Shown: positions 1-10,202 of the stretch, one piece after another
How the letters are laid out: every line of letters starts with the position of its first letter
Numbering within the stretch: the first letter of the stretch is position 1
NCBI GenBank assembly: GCA_928724745.1
Contig: CAKMXJ010000039.1
Span: forward strand, 1,054,001-1,118,000
Length of the DNA: 64,000 bases
Direction: 5' to 3'
DNA from: Anthracocystis setariae
Lineage: Eukaryota; Basidiomycota; Ustilaginomycetes; Ustilaginales; Ustilaginaceae
Notes under the pieces: model-generated
Databases searched by the model: none
Told to the model about the DNA's origin: nothing
Seen by the model: the letters and a program-made list of their open reading frames with translations, nothing else
Translations under genes and position numbers: made by a program

Positions 1-1618
1 CAGCACCTCCTAGCTGCGGACGATAGTACTCAATACTTTCAACACCGACGTACTCGCGACCCCAAAAGTCAGCACGACTACCATACCTTTTCTTGGGGTC
101 TGGCTCCGGCGCCAAGCAAGCATGACTGACGGAAACAGCGCCTTTGAAAGGATCGATGGGATGATGCGGCGAGCCCACCCAACGAGCAAGGTAGAAGCTC
201 GCTACCACGAAAACGGTGACCCACGACGCAACGAACTGCGACATCATGGTAGACGCCACCACGCCCGGATGCGTCAAGAAGCTGCGTGGCTCTGGTTGGC
301 CGGGAATGGGTCGGGATGCAGGAGGGAGCCCAAGGAAGCCGTGCGAGGGTGTGCTACTCGCCGAGGATGCTGAACGGCGCATGTTCGAGTCTGCAGTGAA
401 AGACGAGGACATGCTCAGGCTTGCCGACGGACGCTCATCCCTGGGCGTACCGGGTTGAGTGCGCATGCGACGAGTCTGAAGCGCATCATCGAGACCGAAG
501 GCAGCAAGCTCACATTGGTACTTGGTGGATTCATACGGCAACGGCGACTTGGCCACGTCAATGCACTGAAAGTCAGTGGCGTCGTAGTACTTGGAGAAAG
601 CCTCGACGGAACTGGTCCAGATGATGCGTGATGGAGTCGAATACGGTGTAGCGCGCAGCGCTGGCAGCAGGGCACGAACCAGAATCCAGTGAGCCCCAAC
701 GTTGCACTGCCAGACCCAGCCAAAGCCATCGTCGCTCACATCGCCTGCACGTTGCATCTTGTATGCCGGCCAAGTGACGGCGTATCGGAACTGGGTCATC
801 ATCATCCATACAGCGTGGAGCCAGTTCATACCTGTCCACGCCGACGATCCGGCGTTGAGCACAACATGTGTCACGTGCGTGTATCTGTCGCGGACGGTGC
901 GTGCACATTCCAGGGCGCTGCCCATGCTGCCCAGGTCGAGTGGGACAAACTCGATGCGAGTGCCTTGGCAGAAGCGGCGTCGATAGCGAGCATTCGCTTG
1001 CCTTGTTCGTTGTTCTAGACTGGCATCCAAATCGGACGAGTCTGACAACGTGCGGTAGGGCTCTGCGATGGAGTGCTGGTCAGCCCGATTTGGGGAGGCA
1101 TCGTCCTCTGCGAGCGCTTTGCGAAGTTTCCTCCGATGCCTGACATTGTTTTCCTGAGCGTGAGCCACGAGTGCCGGGTCGGCATCCTCGTGTGGTGTGT
1201 CGCGAATGTCGTCTTCAGTCTCGGGATCCGTAAGCTTGTCGTCCTTGGTGTTCGTGTCGAAAGCGAATGCCCAGCTTTCAGGAGGTCCCGTAGGCGTATC
1301 TTCATGCTCGGGCAGATTCTCGATCCATTTGAGCAGCTGCTTGAGTTCCTGCCTCGCCTTGTGGGCTTTGATCGGGTTGCGGCATGCAAGAACAATGGTG
1401 CAGCCATCCGGGGCGACGAACGGGGTCGGGGTGGGCTGGATGGTTGGATCGGTATTTTGCGACGGGTGTGTGGGAAGCGTATCGCTTGGTGTTGGCGAAG
1501 AGAGCTGTACGATCAACCTCTGACAGATACCAAAACCAACACCAGCATTGGCACCCGTGACAAGGATAACGGGCCGAACATTCCTCGCCTTGGAGCAGGA
1601 CGAGTCTGCAGCAGACAT
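1..1618 (-). CDS. ERG27: 3-keto-steroid (3-keto-sterol) reductase, ERG27; 3' end cut by window edge
   Basis: Short-chain dehydrogenase that reduces the 3-keto group during C-4 demethylation of sterols in ergosterol synthesis, normally at the ER and lipid droplets with ERG25, ERG26 and ERG28. Reading is open without introns from the ATG at 1618 to the left edge (at least 539 codons). The cofactor motif TGANAGVGFG lies at residues 21-30, a LNAG motif follows, then the active-site serines 336/337 and Y362-ESTK-K366 (YxxxK). The stretches QFRYAVTWP, QRAGDVSDDGFGWVWQCNVGAH and THPGVVAS are characteristic of ERG27 rather than of general SDRs (family knowledge). It is longer than the yeast enzyme (347 aa) because about 150 acidic, low-complexity residues sit between the first strands and the LNAG motif; no frameshift is visible there. 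Only the last codons are missing. Confidence 0.93.
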   Translation of the reverse strand, partial: MSAADSSCSKARNVRPVILVTGANAGVGFGICQRLIVQLSSPTPSDTLPTHPSQNTDPTIQPTPTPFVAPDGCTIVLACRNPIKAHKARQELKQLLKWIENLPEHEDTPTGPPESWAFAFDTNTKDDKLTDPETEDDIRDTPHEDADPALVAHAQENNVRHRRKLRKALAEDDASPNRADQHSIAEPYRTLSDSSDLDASLEQRTRQANARYRRRFCQGTRIEFVPLDLGSMGSALECARTVRDRYTHVTHVVLNAGSSAWTGMNWLHAVWMMMTQFRYAVTWPAYKMQRAGDVSDDGFGWVWQCNVGAHWILVRALLPALRATPYSTPSRIIWTSSVEAFSKYYDATDFQCIDVAKSPLPYESTKYQCELAAFGLDDALQTRRMRTQPGTPRDERPSASLSMSSSFTADSNMRRSASSASSTPSHGFLGLPPASRPIPGQPEPRSFLTHPGVVASTMMSQFVASWVTVFVVASFYLARWVGSPHHPIDPFKGAVSVSHACLAPEPDPKKRYGSRADFWGREYVGVESIEYYRPQLGGA

Positions 1619-2101
1619 GATTGCTGAATGCTCCCAGCCGAGCTGCAAGTGATGGACAACGAAGGATGCAAAGGAGAGGATGACGAGAGAGCTTCGAATA
1701 CAGACGAGAGATCTAGTCGAGTCTTCGGTGAGACGTGAGTTCCGCCGAAGCTCCGCACCCCCTTTCTGCAACGTCTTCTGAAAGTCTATACGAGACAGAC
1801 AACCTCACGTAACTCAACGCTTTGTCCGGTCGTATGAGATGTGCATGTTTCTTGCTTGCTTGTCAACCTCAATCGCATGATTTCACGCAGTTCAGGCGTC
1901 CTCCCTGTGTGTGCTTGGTGCCGTCTGACACTTGCCAAGTTCAAGAAGTAAAGAATGTTATATCGTCGTTGTCCCACAATGGCTGAAAATTGGCGCCATT
2001 CTTCGTCTTTTTAAGGTGAAAAGAAGTCGACTCGCATGGACGGTGCATGTGCCAATGGTGCGACTTCTTCTTCCAACACCATCGTCAACATACACTTGAA
2101 C
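1619..2101. promoter_or_regulatory. Bidirectional promoter, ERG27 / ARC1-like
   Basis: This 483-bp gap separates two divergent starts and must hold both promoters and 5' leaders. An in-frame ATG at 2036 could extend the downstream protein by 22 residues. I see no convincing TATA box or binding-site array. Confidence 0.5.
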
Positions 2102-3706
2102 ATGTCGGCACAGCGATCGAGACAGCTTATCATCGCTGCCTATGCGCAGTACGCCAACGACGCTGTAAGTATCTCTCCCAAGTCCGCTGTGGGAGGCGGC
2201 GGTATTCTACCTCTGATGCTTTGCCCAGCTTGCTCAAATGACTGATCCGAACAGATTTCCCTCGCTTTGGCTTCACGATCATCCTTCTGGTATCATGCCC
2301 ATGCTGCTATGCGACCATCGGTACAACTGTCTTGGCGATCGCCACCCAAACCACTCCCAATTCGATCCACATCATCGTTGTCAACACAGGCCGCCATCCA
2401 GCAGCTTCAAGGCGATTCGGCTTTGCCATTGACCGATCTTGCGCAGAGGATTGCCTCGCTAACTGGCAAGTCGACCCAGATCTTTGGTGCTGACGAAAAG
2501 GCTCAGACCGCTACCAAAGAATGGCTACAGAAGGTGGACAAGTCGGATGAGCAGCAGCTTGTCTCCTCTGACGGTCTCAAATCGCTCAACGAGCAGCTCG
2601 ACAAAGTCACCTTCCTCGCCTCCAACGAAGCTACTGTTGCAGACCTTGCTCTCTTCGCCTCGATCTACCCGACCGTTTCTAAGCTGAGTCCTGCTGATCA
2701 GCATGCCAACCCCTCAGTTGCCCGCTATGTTTCTCACCTCTCCAACCTCCCCCAGGTAGCTAAGGCCGCCAACGCTGCTCAGCTCGGGTTCACCGCGTTC
2801 GAGCCAGCATACGAGGGAATGCCCGCCATCGAGCGTGCCAAGCCTGAAGACATCAAAAAGGCCAAAAAGGCTAGCAAGGAGGCCGCCGCCACCGAAGGCG
2901 AGAAAGACAAGGCTCCTCAGCAGAAGGAGCAACAGCAGCCTCAGAAGGAGAAGAAGGAAAAGAAGGACAAGGCGCCTAAGGAGGCCAAGGCTGGTGGCGG
3001 AGCCGGTGGCAAGAAGGGCGGTGCTCCGGCTGCTGCTGACACCACTGGTCCCATCCCCTCCCAGATTGACTTGCGTGTCGGCAAGATCGTCTCGGTTGAG
3101 AAGCACCCGGATGCCGACGCTTTGTACCTCGAGAAGGTCGACTTTGGTGAGGCTGACGGCCCACGAACGATTCTCAGTGGTCTGGTGCACTTTGTGCCTA
3201 TTGACAAGATGCAGAACCGAATGGTGATCGGCGTTTGCAACCTTAAGCCCGTCGCTATGCGCGGTATCAAGTCGTACGGTATGCTTTTGTGTGCCACCCA
3301 CAAGGACGGCAAGGATGGAGGAGTCGAGCCCGTGTGCCCTCCTGAAGGAAGCCAGCCTGGTGACAAGGTCTGGGTTGAAGGCTTCGAGGGTCGTGAGCCC
3401 GAAGCTGTGCTCAACCCCAAGAAGAAGGTAAGTTCGATCATCTCGGTGCCTGCAATCCTGTCGATCCACACAATTCCCATGATTGACCTCGTTGGCTCTC
3501 TCTCTCACTCACTCGCATTTCATTTGTGCTTACAGATCTTCGAGGCGATTCAGCCAGGCTACACGACACTGGAGAGCAAGGAGTGCGCTTGGGTGGGTGC
3601 GTTGCCGGATGCTGCGGATCCCGAGGCGGACAAGAAGCCTCGTCTGCTCAGGACCGAAAAGGGTGTCCTGTACTCCGAAAACTTTGTTGGTGCTTCGCTG
3701 TCGTAG
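2102..3706 (+). CDS. ARC1: ARC1/AIMP1-type tRNA-binding cofactor of aminoacyl-tRNA synthetases
   Basis: Cytosolic tRNA-binding cofactor that in yeast (Arc1p) docks methionyl- and glutamyl-tRNA synthetases and raises their affinity for tRNA. Exons 2102-2164, 2255-3427 and 3536-3706 give 468 aa. The N-terminal half resembles a GST-C-like docking domain (ATVADLALFASIYP, NPSVARYVSHLSNLPQV), then comes a Lys/Glu-rich linker, then a complete EMAP-II/OB tRNA-binding domain from about residue 290 (IDLRVGKIVSVEKHPDADALYLEKVD; NLKPVAMRGIKSYGMLLCA). Intron 1 (90 nt) contains an in-frame stop. Intron 2 (108 nt, GTAAGT...TTACAG) is a multiple of three without a stop, so the unspliced reading stays open; its removal joins NPKKK to IFEAIQPGYTT as in the family. 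The start could instead be the in-frame ATG at 2036. Confidence 0.85.
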
Positions 3707-3959
3707 ATCGAGTAGTTAGACGAACTCCGAAAATACAAGCGCCAATTCACTGCTCACAGAGTCCGTACTCTGTTCTGTTGAAATGGCACCGACGCCTGAG
3801 CGGGAGAATTGTCAGCTGCGTCCCGAGACACAGGCAGAGGCTCGACTCGCGTTTGCTGAGAAAGATCTGGCGACAAGGACAAGCACGTATGGAGGGTGAT
3901 GTTGATGTTTCACGTTGACATTCAATGTAGGTAGAGACAGAATACGACATGCAGTCAAT
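3707..3959. other. Convergent 3' region between ARC1-like and NDUFA11
   Basis: These 253 bp lie between two facing stop codons and should hold both 3' UTRs. Nothing else is recognised. Confidence 0.4.
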
Positions 3960-4841
3960 CTATGCATCAGACTCGACATCCTCCTTCTTTTGCTGTTGGC
4001 AGTAGATCAGGTTGGAGATGGAGAGGGGAGAAGGATGGTCAGCCGCGAACTGCACTGCGAGAAACAAAAAAAAAAATACAAAGCTGGGCATGGTGGTAGC
4101 GTTTGAAACTTACCTTAAAGAAGCTCTTACGGCGGTCTTCGCGTGCTTCCCTCCAGCTCTTTTCGGCGTGAGATGAGCCGTGTTCGCCATGTACAAAGTC
4201 TTTTGGAGAGGGACCAGCGTAGGTGGCCGAAAGTGTCTTGCCTGCAGCATCAAAGGTGCCAATCAATGTGGCGAGAGCGGCGCAACCTCCGAACATCATG
4301 GGGACCGAGCGCGCAGCAGCACCGAGAACAACACCAGCGGCACAACCGCCTACCGCGCCGTTGATCGCATCGTCCTTCTGGCGGAAGTTGGCCACGGTGG
4401 AATCGGTATACGAGAAGATGCCTCCCATAGCAGCTGAAAGTGTGAAACGATGATAGCGAAAAGAAGGTCGAGAGTCATGCATGAAAGGGAAGGAGTCGAA
4501 GATCAGTATTCGCTTTGGTTCCAGCATTGATTGCAACTGGAGCTGGCATTGACAAGCTTTCGCCATTCCTCCATCGATGGACAGAGCCATGCTGCGCTGC
4601 TGCGCTGCTGCGTTGGGGGCTTTCATCTGAGGTTGCGCTACTTACTGAAGAGAGCAATAGTGCTTCCGGTGCGGGTGAAGACACCGAAGGCACCTTTGTT
4701 GTGTGTCTGAATCGAGTTCTGGACAGCGCTGACCAAGAGACCAGCGCCGGCGCTTGCCGCACCAGCAGTCATGCCATCAGCAAATGGAGATCGTTCTGAG
4801 AAGGTTTCGGTAACAACCTGTTCGTTGTTCTTGTCGGTCAT
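3960..4841 (-). CDS. Mitochondrial complex I subunit NDUFA11 / NUO-21.3b (Tim17-fold)
   Basis: Inner-membrane accessory subunit of NADH:ubiquinone oxidoreductase. Exons (minus) 4841-4646, 4433-4114 and 4049-3960 give 201 aa, close to the family length. The core reads GGIFSYTDSTVANFRQKDD, then glycine-rich membrane helices (AINGAVGGCAAGVVLGAAARSV; GGCAALATLIGTFDAAG), typical of NDUFA11 within the Tim17/22/23 superfamily. An upstream exon supplies a first glycine/alanine-rich helix (DGMTAGAASAGAGLLVSAVQ). Intron 1 is 212 nt; intron 2 is 64 nt with a T-run and two acceptors in tandem (GCAG|TGCAG). Only the second acceptor keeps the frame and leads to the tail ending EDVESDA. Boundaries were deduced from frame and splice consensus. 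Confidence 0.85.
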
Positions 4842-5525
4842 TGTGATCTACGGTATCGAAGGGTCGAAGTGCTTGTGCAGAGATGCGGGTGGATCAAGAT
4901 GATTGGTGTCCTTTGCAGATAGTCACGGAAGCGGTCGAAGCCGAGGATGATGCGACGGTGCTGATCGCGGATAGGGTATTGGAGGAGCTGTTGCAGATAA
5001 CGATCAACGATACCAAAAGGGGTGGAGCAAACAAGTTGAAGCGGTGGTCTTGACCGTTTCGCAGAGTGTGAGTTCCAAGTCTCGAAGTCCATCGCTCAAA
5101 TTCAACCTTCGCATCCGCTCGACTGTGCCTCGAGCTTTCTCGTCCGAGTGACAATTATTTGTTTCCTGCATCTAGATTAATATATATACCCAAATTGAGA
5201 TGCTTTTCGTGATCGAAATTTAGGCTTGCAGACACGCACAATTTTTACAGCACTAAAGGTCTGGTTGTGGGGACAGAGCAAGTAGTAGGCCCATGCACTA
5301 GCACTAGTGTAGAGTAGCAGCAATCCTCACTCTACTGTGCTGGCTCAGTACACTTTCATCCTCCACTTGGCAATCACAATTACGTGTCTGACTGACCCTT
5401 TTTGACAGCTAGCTGCATCTATAGCAAGCAAGCAAGCAAGCAAGCAAGCAACTTCCACTCCATTCCACCCATCCTTCTCGATACCAACCGTGCCGATTCT
5501 TCAGCACGCCACCCAGCATTTCGAC
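4842..5525. promoter_or_regulatory. Bidirectional promoter, NDUFA11 / SHP1
   Basis: A 684-bp divergent gap. An AT-rich TATA-like stretch (taatatatata) lies near 5178-5188, and a GCAA microsatellite sits in the probable leader of the rightward gene. Confidence 0.5.
5424..5451. repeat. (GCAA)7 microsatellite
   Basis: Seven perfect GCAA units, about 75 bp upstream of the SHP1 start, likely within its 5' leader. Confidence 0.95.
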
Positions 5526-6935
5526 ATGGACGAGAGCATCCAGCAATTTGCCGCCATCACCGGCGCTTCTCCTGAACGTGCCCGCTTCTTCCTCGAAGAT
5601 GCTGGCGGCGATCTGCAGACCGCCATGTCGAGCTTCTACGAATCCGAACCGGCAGCCGAAGCTGGCGACGACTCTGCACCGCAGCCCGAATCCACCCCTA
5701 GCGTCCCAGACAATTATACCGGTCCTCGAACGCTATCAGGTCAACCTGTTCAGTCTTCTTCCAGATTCGGTTCCTCCGACACACCTGCCGCAACACGACC
5801 CGCAGCGAGCGGTGGCAGCCGCGGCGGTATTTCGACCTTGCGCGATCTTCAATCCTCGAGTCAAGCTCCCAGCGGTGGCAGGGAAGCTGACGACGACAGT
5901 GAAGACGCAGACGATGACGAGATGAACTACTTTGCTGGCGGAGAGCGCAGTGCGCTCAGTGTTGAAAATCCCGAGGCTCGCCGCCGCAGGAACCAGCCTG
6001 GTGGAGAATTGGTGCAGGAGATCCTCCGACGCGCTGCTGAAGAGGGAAAGCGTCATCCTCAAGCATCCGCTGTAGGCTCCAACGATTCCGCCAAGTCTTC
6101 CGTGCCGTCTTTTGCATTCACAGGGCGTGGAAGAACCATCAACGACTCGGCAGAGGCCGAGTCATCGTCCTCGTCTACTTCCATGCCCGGCAGCTTCGGA
6201 GCCGCGCCTGGGTCCGTAGCAGCTGCAGACGATGCTGATGACGATGAAGAAGATGGCGAGGTTGCGATTCGAAACCTCACGTTCTGGGAAGATGGCTTCT
6301 CGATCGAAGACGGCGAACTCATGCGCTACGATGACCCCGCCCACGCCCAGACACTTGCCGCCATTAATTCGGGTCACGCGCCCCTGAGCTTGCTCAACAT
6401 TCGCTTCGGCCAGCAGGTGCATGTGCATGTTCACCGACGTACAAACGAAAAGTACAAACCTCCACCCATGAAGGCCTTTAGCGGTTCCGGCAACCGTCTC
6501 GGCTCGCCTTCTCCTGCCACCTTTGCAGCATCGTCTCAGTCCCAGTCGGTAGCAGCATCGTCCTCGGCTACTGCTTCCTCTGCTGCTGGTCAAGGACTCG
6601 AAGTCGATACTAACAAGCCCATTACACAACTTCAAATTCGGCTCGGCGACGGGCAGAGGATGACCGTCCGTCTCAACACAACTCACACCGTCGCCGAGCT
6701 CAGGAGCTATATCAATGCGTAAGTTTTCGTTTTCTGTATACCGTGCTTATAGATGCAAGAAAGCGACAAAGCTGACCGATCTGTTGCCCTCCATCGATAC
6801 AGCGCTAACCCGGGCATGTCGACGCGCAATTATGTGCTCAATGCCTCCTTCCCACCGAAACCGCTCACAGACGAGTCCCAGACGCTTCAGGATGCCGGCC
6901 TGCTCAACGCCGTTGTCATACAGAAATTCCAGTGA
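5526..6935 (+). CDS. SHP1: p47/Shp1 (NSFL1C) UBA-SEP-UBX cofactor of Cdc48/p97
   Basis: Adaptor that targets the AAA ATPase Cdc48 to ubiquitinated substrates and to membrane fusion. Exons 5526-6718 and 6803-6935 (84-nt intron, phase 2) give 441 aa. Order: UBA-like domain at residues 1-40 ([21 protein letters not shown]), acidic and serine-rich linker, SEP domain at about 245-330 ([42 protein letters not shown]), then a UBX domain at about 365-441 interrupted by the intron ([27 protein letters not shown]). This three-domain order is diagnostic for the p47 family. I chose ATG 5526 because it starts the UBA domain directly; the reading is open 12 codons further up without need. Confidence 0.93.
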
Positions 6936-7067
6936 ACACGCCTTGTTCGGCCAGTAGATTTCAACATGTGGTTAACATTGTTTACAATCACAATCTCTGT
7001 TTGCCGACCATTGTCGAGACTTGTGCTTCTCGGCTTTGAGCGCGGTGCGATGGAGACGCGGCCAACG

Positions 7068-9440
7068 TCAATAGATGGGTAGGATGCGTAGCACGTCGGA
7101 GCAAGCGTGTCGGACGAACTCTGGCAGGCACTGCTCCTGTGTACGATCTAGCCATTCCAAGTCGTGGTGCATCATGCCGTTTGCGCCAGCGTTCTTGTCG
7201 CTTGATGATGTAGTTGAAGATGAGAATGCGTGCTGGCTTTCTTCGACGGCACCTGCCAGCAGCGTCTCTCGATCAATGCTGGCGATCAGCTTGGTGATGG
7301 TTTTGATATCTGGCGTCTTGTTCTTGCGTGAGTTTGGCTTCTGCTCGACCCAGTCGTTGATCTTGCCTTCCACGGCGTAAATCACTCGCTCCAGATCCTT
7401 CCATCCGGCCACTTGTGCGTACAGTTTGGCTGGGGTGGGCAGCGTCGATCCGTTCTGGTTCGTATCCGGAGTCGTCTGTGCTGCCTTTGTCGAGGGGTCG
7501 AGAAGCAGGACGATCTTGCGAAGCGTCGGTGAGCACCTAACGATCTCGTAGATGAAATGGTGGATTTCGTTGGTAGAAGCCAAAAAGTGATCGGAACGAA
7601 GCAAGATGGTATCCAAAGTAGCGATCACAGCCTTGATCAGCTCCGACAGATCGCGGCTTGATCGGATCTCTGAAAAGCGAGCAGCGAGGAAGGAGGCAAG
7701 TGCGAGGATCGCACTCCAGCAATCTTGCCAGTCGTATTCGAGCTTGATGCGCTCGTCGGAGCAGAGTATCACGACACGCTGGATAAGCTTCAGGCTGATG
7801 AGGTAGGATCCAGCGTCGATGCGTTTGCTCAGGTTGTACCGCAACAAGCAAGTGGCCGCATCGAGCACAGCTGTCACTAGTCGAGTCCGTTTTGTCCTCG
7901 GCAGTGAAAGTGCAGGCTCACGTTGACGGCAGAGATGGATGCGCTCCAGGGCACGAGCGGCACGCTTGGTGTCTGCAAGCATATTGCGGCTGCCGCGTGG
8001 ATCATAGAGGAAGACAAGGAGACAGAGGAGTGAGATGCGAGCATAGGATCCAGATCGAGCAGAGACAGAGGCGTGAGTTGCAAGATAGGTCGACAAGGAC
8101 GCCAACTGGCAAAAGGATTCTTCGCTTGCCCTTAGACGCATACTGTTCTGCGTTGATTGCGCTGCGCCGTCGTCGGCACTAGGATCATGCATGTCCAGGA
8201 TAAGGGAGGTGAATGCCTGGTTGGACCTAGACAAGAGGAAGAGCGGGAGGAGGATAACGCATGTGGGCGAAGGCAAGTGCGAAAAGTCACCCATGAGAGT
8301 CGACGCAACCGATGCGGAAGGGCTCGGAAACGAAGGAGATATTGGCGAGCTGACCAATTCGGTCAGGCCCGTAATCCAACGCATACTGGCAACGCTGGCA
8401 ATGCTTCCCGTCAAGGTGGGTGGCGAATCATCTGCGACTTGTCGATACTGTTTGATGTTCTGCTCCATGGCGGTGGAGGCAGCCAACAGAAGCTTGGCCA
8501 TGCATTCCTCATCCACCCAATCGCGAAAGCGTCGGGCGTAAGGATTGGAAGTGCTGACGTTGAGCGAGACACCTCCTGTTGCTCCTTGACCAATGGTAGC
8601 CAGTACACCGAGGAAGACAGCGCCTTCAAAGGCATATCGGGAGCCAGCCGGGGTAGAGATGAAGGAGGAAGCCGTGACGAAGAGATCACGTCGGAGAAAG
8701 TAGGCGGCTAGCGAGGTTTGTGCTACGCAAGAAAGCCAGAGGAGGCCGAGCTGAAGAGCACGATGTTGTACATCGGCATCGATCCACTCTCTCGCCTTTG
8801 CTCGAGCGAGGTCACGATCGCGGTCATCGTCTTCGTCCCGAGTTGACGAAGGTATTCTCACAGTGGCGAGACTGCCTCCCCGGAGCGTATCGTCGATGGA
8901 GTCGACGAGCAGAGTGAATACGTCGTCTGCTTCATCCATGCTACCAGCAAAGATTGAGATCAAGTCAAACGAGTAGTTGGAGAACCGCTTGGTGAGGATA
9001 GGGTAGGAGAGCGCCACGAGCGTATCGACCGCATTCCTTCTGCGAACTTCATCTTCGTCGCTCTCGCGCCATATCCTCAAGGCTTCCCTCCAAAGCGAGC
9101 CGATGTTGTCGGCGATATAGGCACCTTTGCTGTGCGGATCATCGTTGAGGAGTGTTTCTGGAGCGATGGCGTCGAGCTGCTTAGCAACGAACTGGGTCTC
9201 CACCGGTAGACAAAGGAGGTCGGCAAAGTAGCGTGAACGAGGGCCTGTATTTGACTTTCCTGTTGACTTGCTACGAGCTATGGCTGGACGCTTGATAGCA
9301 TCGTTGTTGAAGGAAGAAGTTGACGAGGAGCCAGGGAAAGCTTCGTCTTGGTTCCAAGGCTGCTTGCCCTCCAATAGGGCGGCGTAAGACTCGCTGAACT
9401 TGGATTTGAGCTGCGGTCGGCTCGATCCTATCGTTGGCAT
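7068..9440 (-). CDS. ARMH3-like (DUF1741) armadillo-helical protein
   Basis: Single-exon 790-aa protein, all-helical in appearance. The N-terminal block (QLKSKFSESYAALLEG, then RNAVDTLVALSYPILTKRFSNYSFDLISIFAGSMDEADDV) resembles ARMH3/C10orf76, a Golgi-associated partner of phosphatidylinositol 4-kinase and GBF1 in animals; fungal members are uncharacterised. The open reading continues upstream to 9506, but that codon is TTG and the first in-frame ATG is at 9440, at the conserved N-terminus. It is convergent with SHP1 (132 bp apart) and divergent from BYR4. The assignment rests on remembered family patterns; function in this fungus is unknown. Confidence 0.65.
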   Translation of the reverse strand: MPTIGSSRPQLKSKFSESYAALLEGKQPWNQDEAFPGSSSTSSFNNDAIKRPAIARSKSTGKSNTGPRSRYFADLLCLPVETQFVAKQLDAIAPETLLNDDPHSKGAYIADNIGSLWREALRIWRESDEDEVRRRNAVDTLVALSYPILTKRFSNYSFDLISIFAGSMDEADDVFTLLVDSIDDTLRGGSLATVRIPSSTRDEDDDRDRDLARAKAREWIDADVQHRALQLGLLWLSCVAQTSLAAYFLRRDLFVTASSFISTPAGSRYAFEGAVFLGVLATIGQGATGGVSLNVSTSNPYARRFRDWVDEECMAKLLLAASTAMEQNIKQYRQVADDSPPTLTGSIASVASMRWITGLTELVSSPISPSFPSPSASVASTLMGDFSHLPSPTCVILLPLFLLSRSNQAFTSLILDMHDPSADDGAAQSTQNSMRLRASEESFCQLASLSTYLATHASVSARSGSYARISLLCLLVFLYDPRGSRNMLADTKRAARALERIHLCRQREPALSLPRTKRTRLVTAVLDAATCLLRYNLSKRIDAGSYLISLKLIQRVVILCSDERIKLEYDWQDCWSAILALASFLAARFSEIRSSRDLSELIKAVIATLDTILLRSDHFLASTNEIHHFIYEIVRCSPTLRKIVLLLDPSTKAAQTTPDTNQNGSTLPTPAKLYAQVAGWKDLERVIYAVEGKINDWVEQKPNSRKNKTPDIKTITKLIASIDRETLLAGAVEESQHAFSSSTTSSSDKNAGANGMMHHDLEWLDRTQEQCLPEFVRHACSDVLRILPIY

Positions 9441-10202
9441 TGATGCAGATGACTGTGCTGGGAGGGCGAGGCAACTGCAGCCGTGGTGTCTAACAGCAAG
9501 GTGCAAGAAACGTGTCTTCTCTCACAGCACAGTCATATAACAAAGGTGTGTTCCCCTTCGACTTGCAACGCGGGAATTCCGAAGAGCCGAATACTGTACT
9601 GTAGTGTATGCGCTGCATTCCTTTCGGCGCTTTCGGCAGCTGCCCGACTTGCGGTCATCGGCAGAGCGTTGTTGGTCTTCCTTATCCAGACGCGTGAGTG
9701 AACGAAAAAAAGTGCGTGTGTTCGCGTCAAGGTGCATGTATTGTATGCATGAGCTTGAGGGTGCGACAGTGTAGCCGCGAAACTTGGCGAGATTTGACGC
9801 AAAGCTGGTGCAGCGCCACAAAAAGAGCGAGGCTCGAGCCCAGTCGGTGGGGTTGGAGTTGAGAAAGCCACGCACGAGCTCGTACTGCGTGTGAGGTTGC
9901 GAGGGTTGCGCGTGTGGGCTACGTCGAGGCGTAAGCATAGGGCCCTTTCATCTATCTCGTCGCCTCGAACGCCACCATCACCACCGCTGCTGGAGCCACC
10001 GCATCTCTCACCATTCCAATCGCGCTGGCCAGGCAATCGTCACTACCAACGTTTCAAGCGCGAACCCTGTTCGCGATAAAGTCACCACGATCCGCAAGTC
10101 TGTTCCAACAAGTCATGCAGTGTTAGAAGGACGATCGCACCCTCATCACATCAGCGCAAGGATTTCGGGCCCCAAGCTATCTGGTCTCAACAGCCTGCAA
10201 CC
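9441..10202. promoter_or_regulatory. Bidirectional promoter, ARMH3-like / BYR4
   Basis: A 762-bp divergent gap. It carries a tactgtactgta run at about 9594-9604, one of several such motifs between genes in this window. No other element is recognised. Confidence 0.45.

Noticed and set aside
1073..1627. 184-aa plus-strand reading
   Set aside because: Antisense shadow of ERG27.
2714..3508. 264-aa minus-strand reading
   Set aside because: Antisense shadow of the ARC1-like coding exon; leucine runs come from the Lys/Glu-rich linker.
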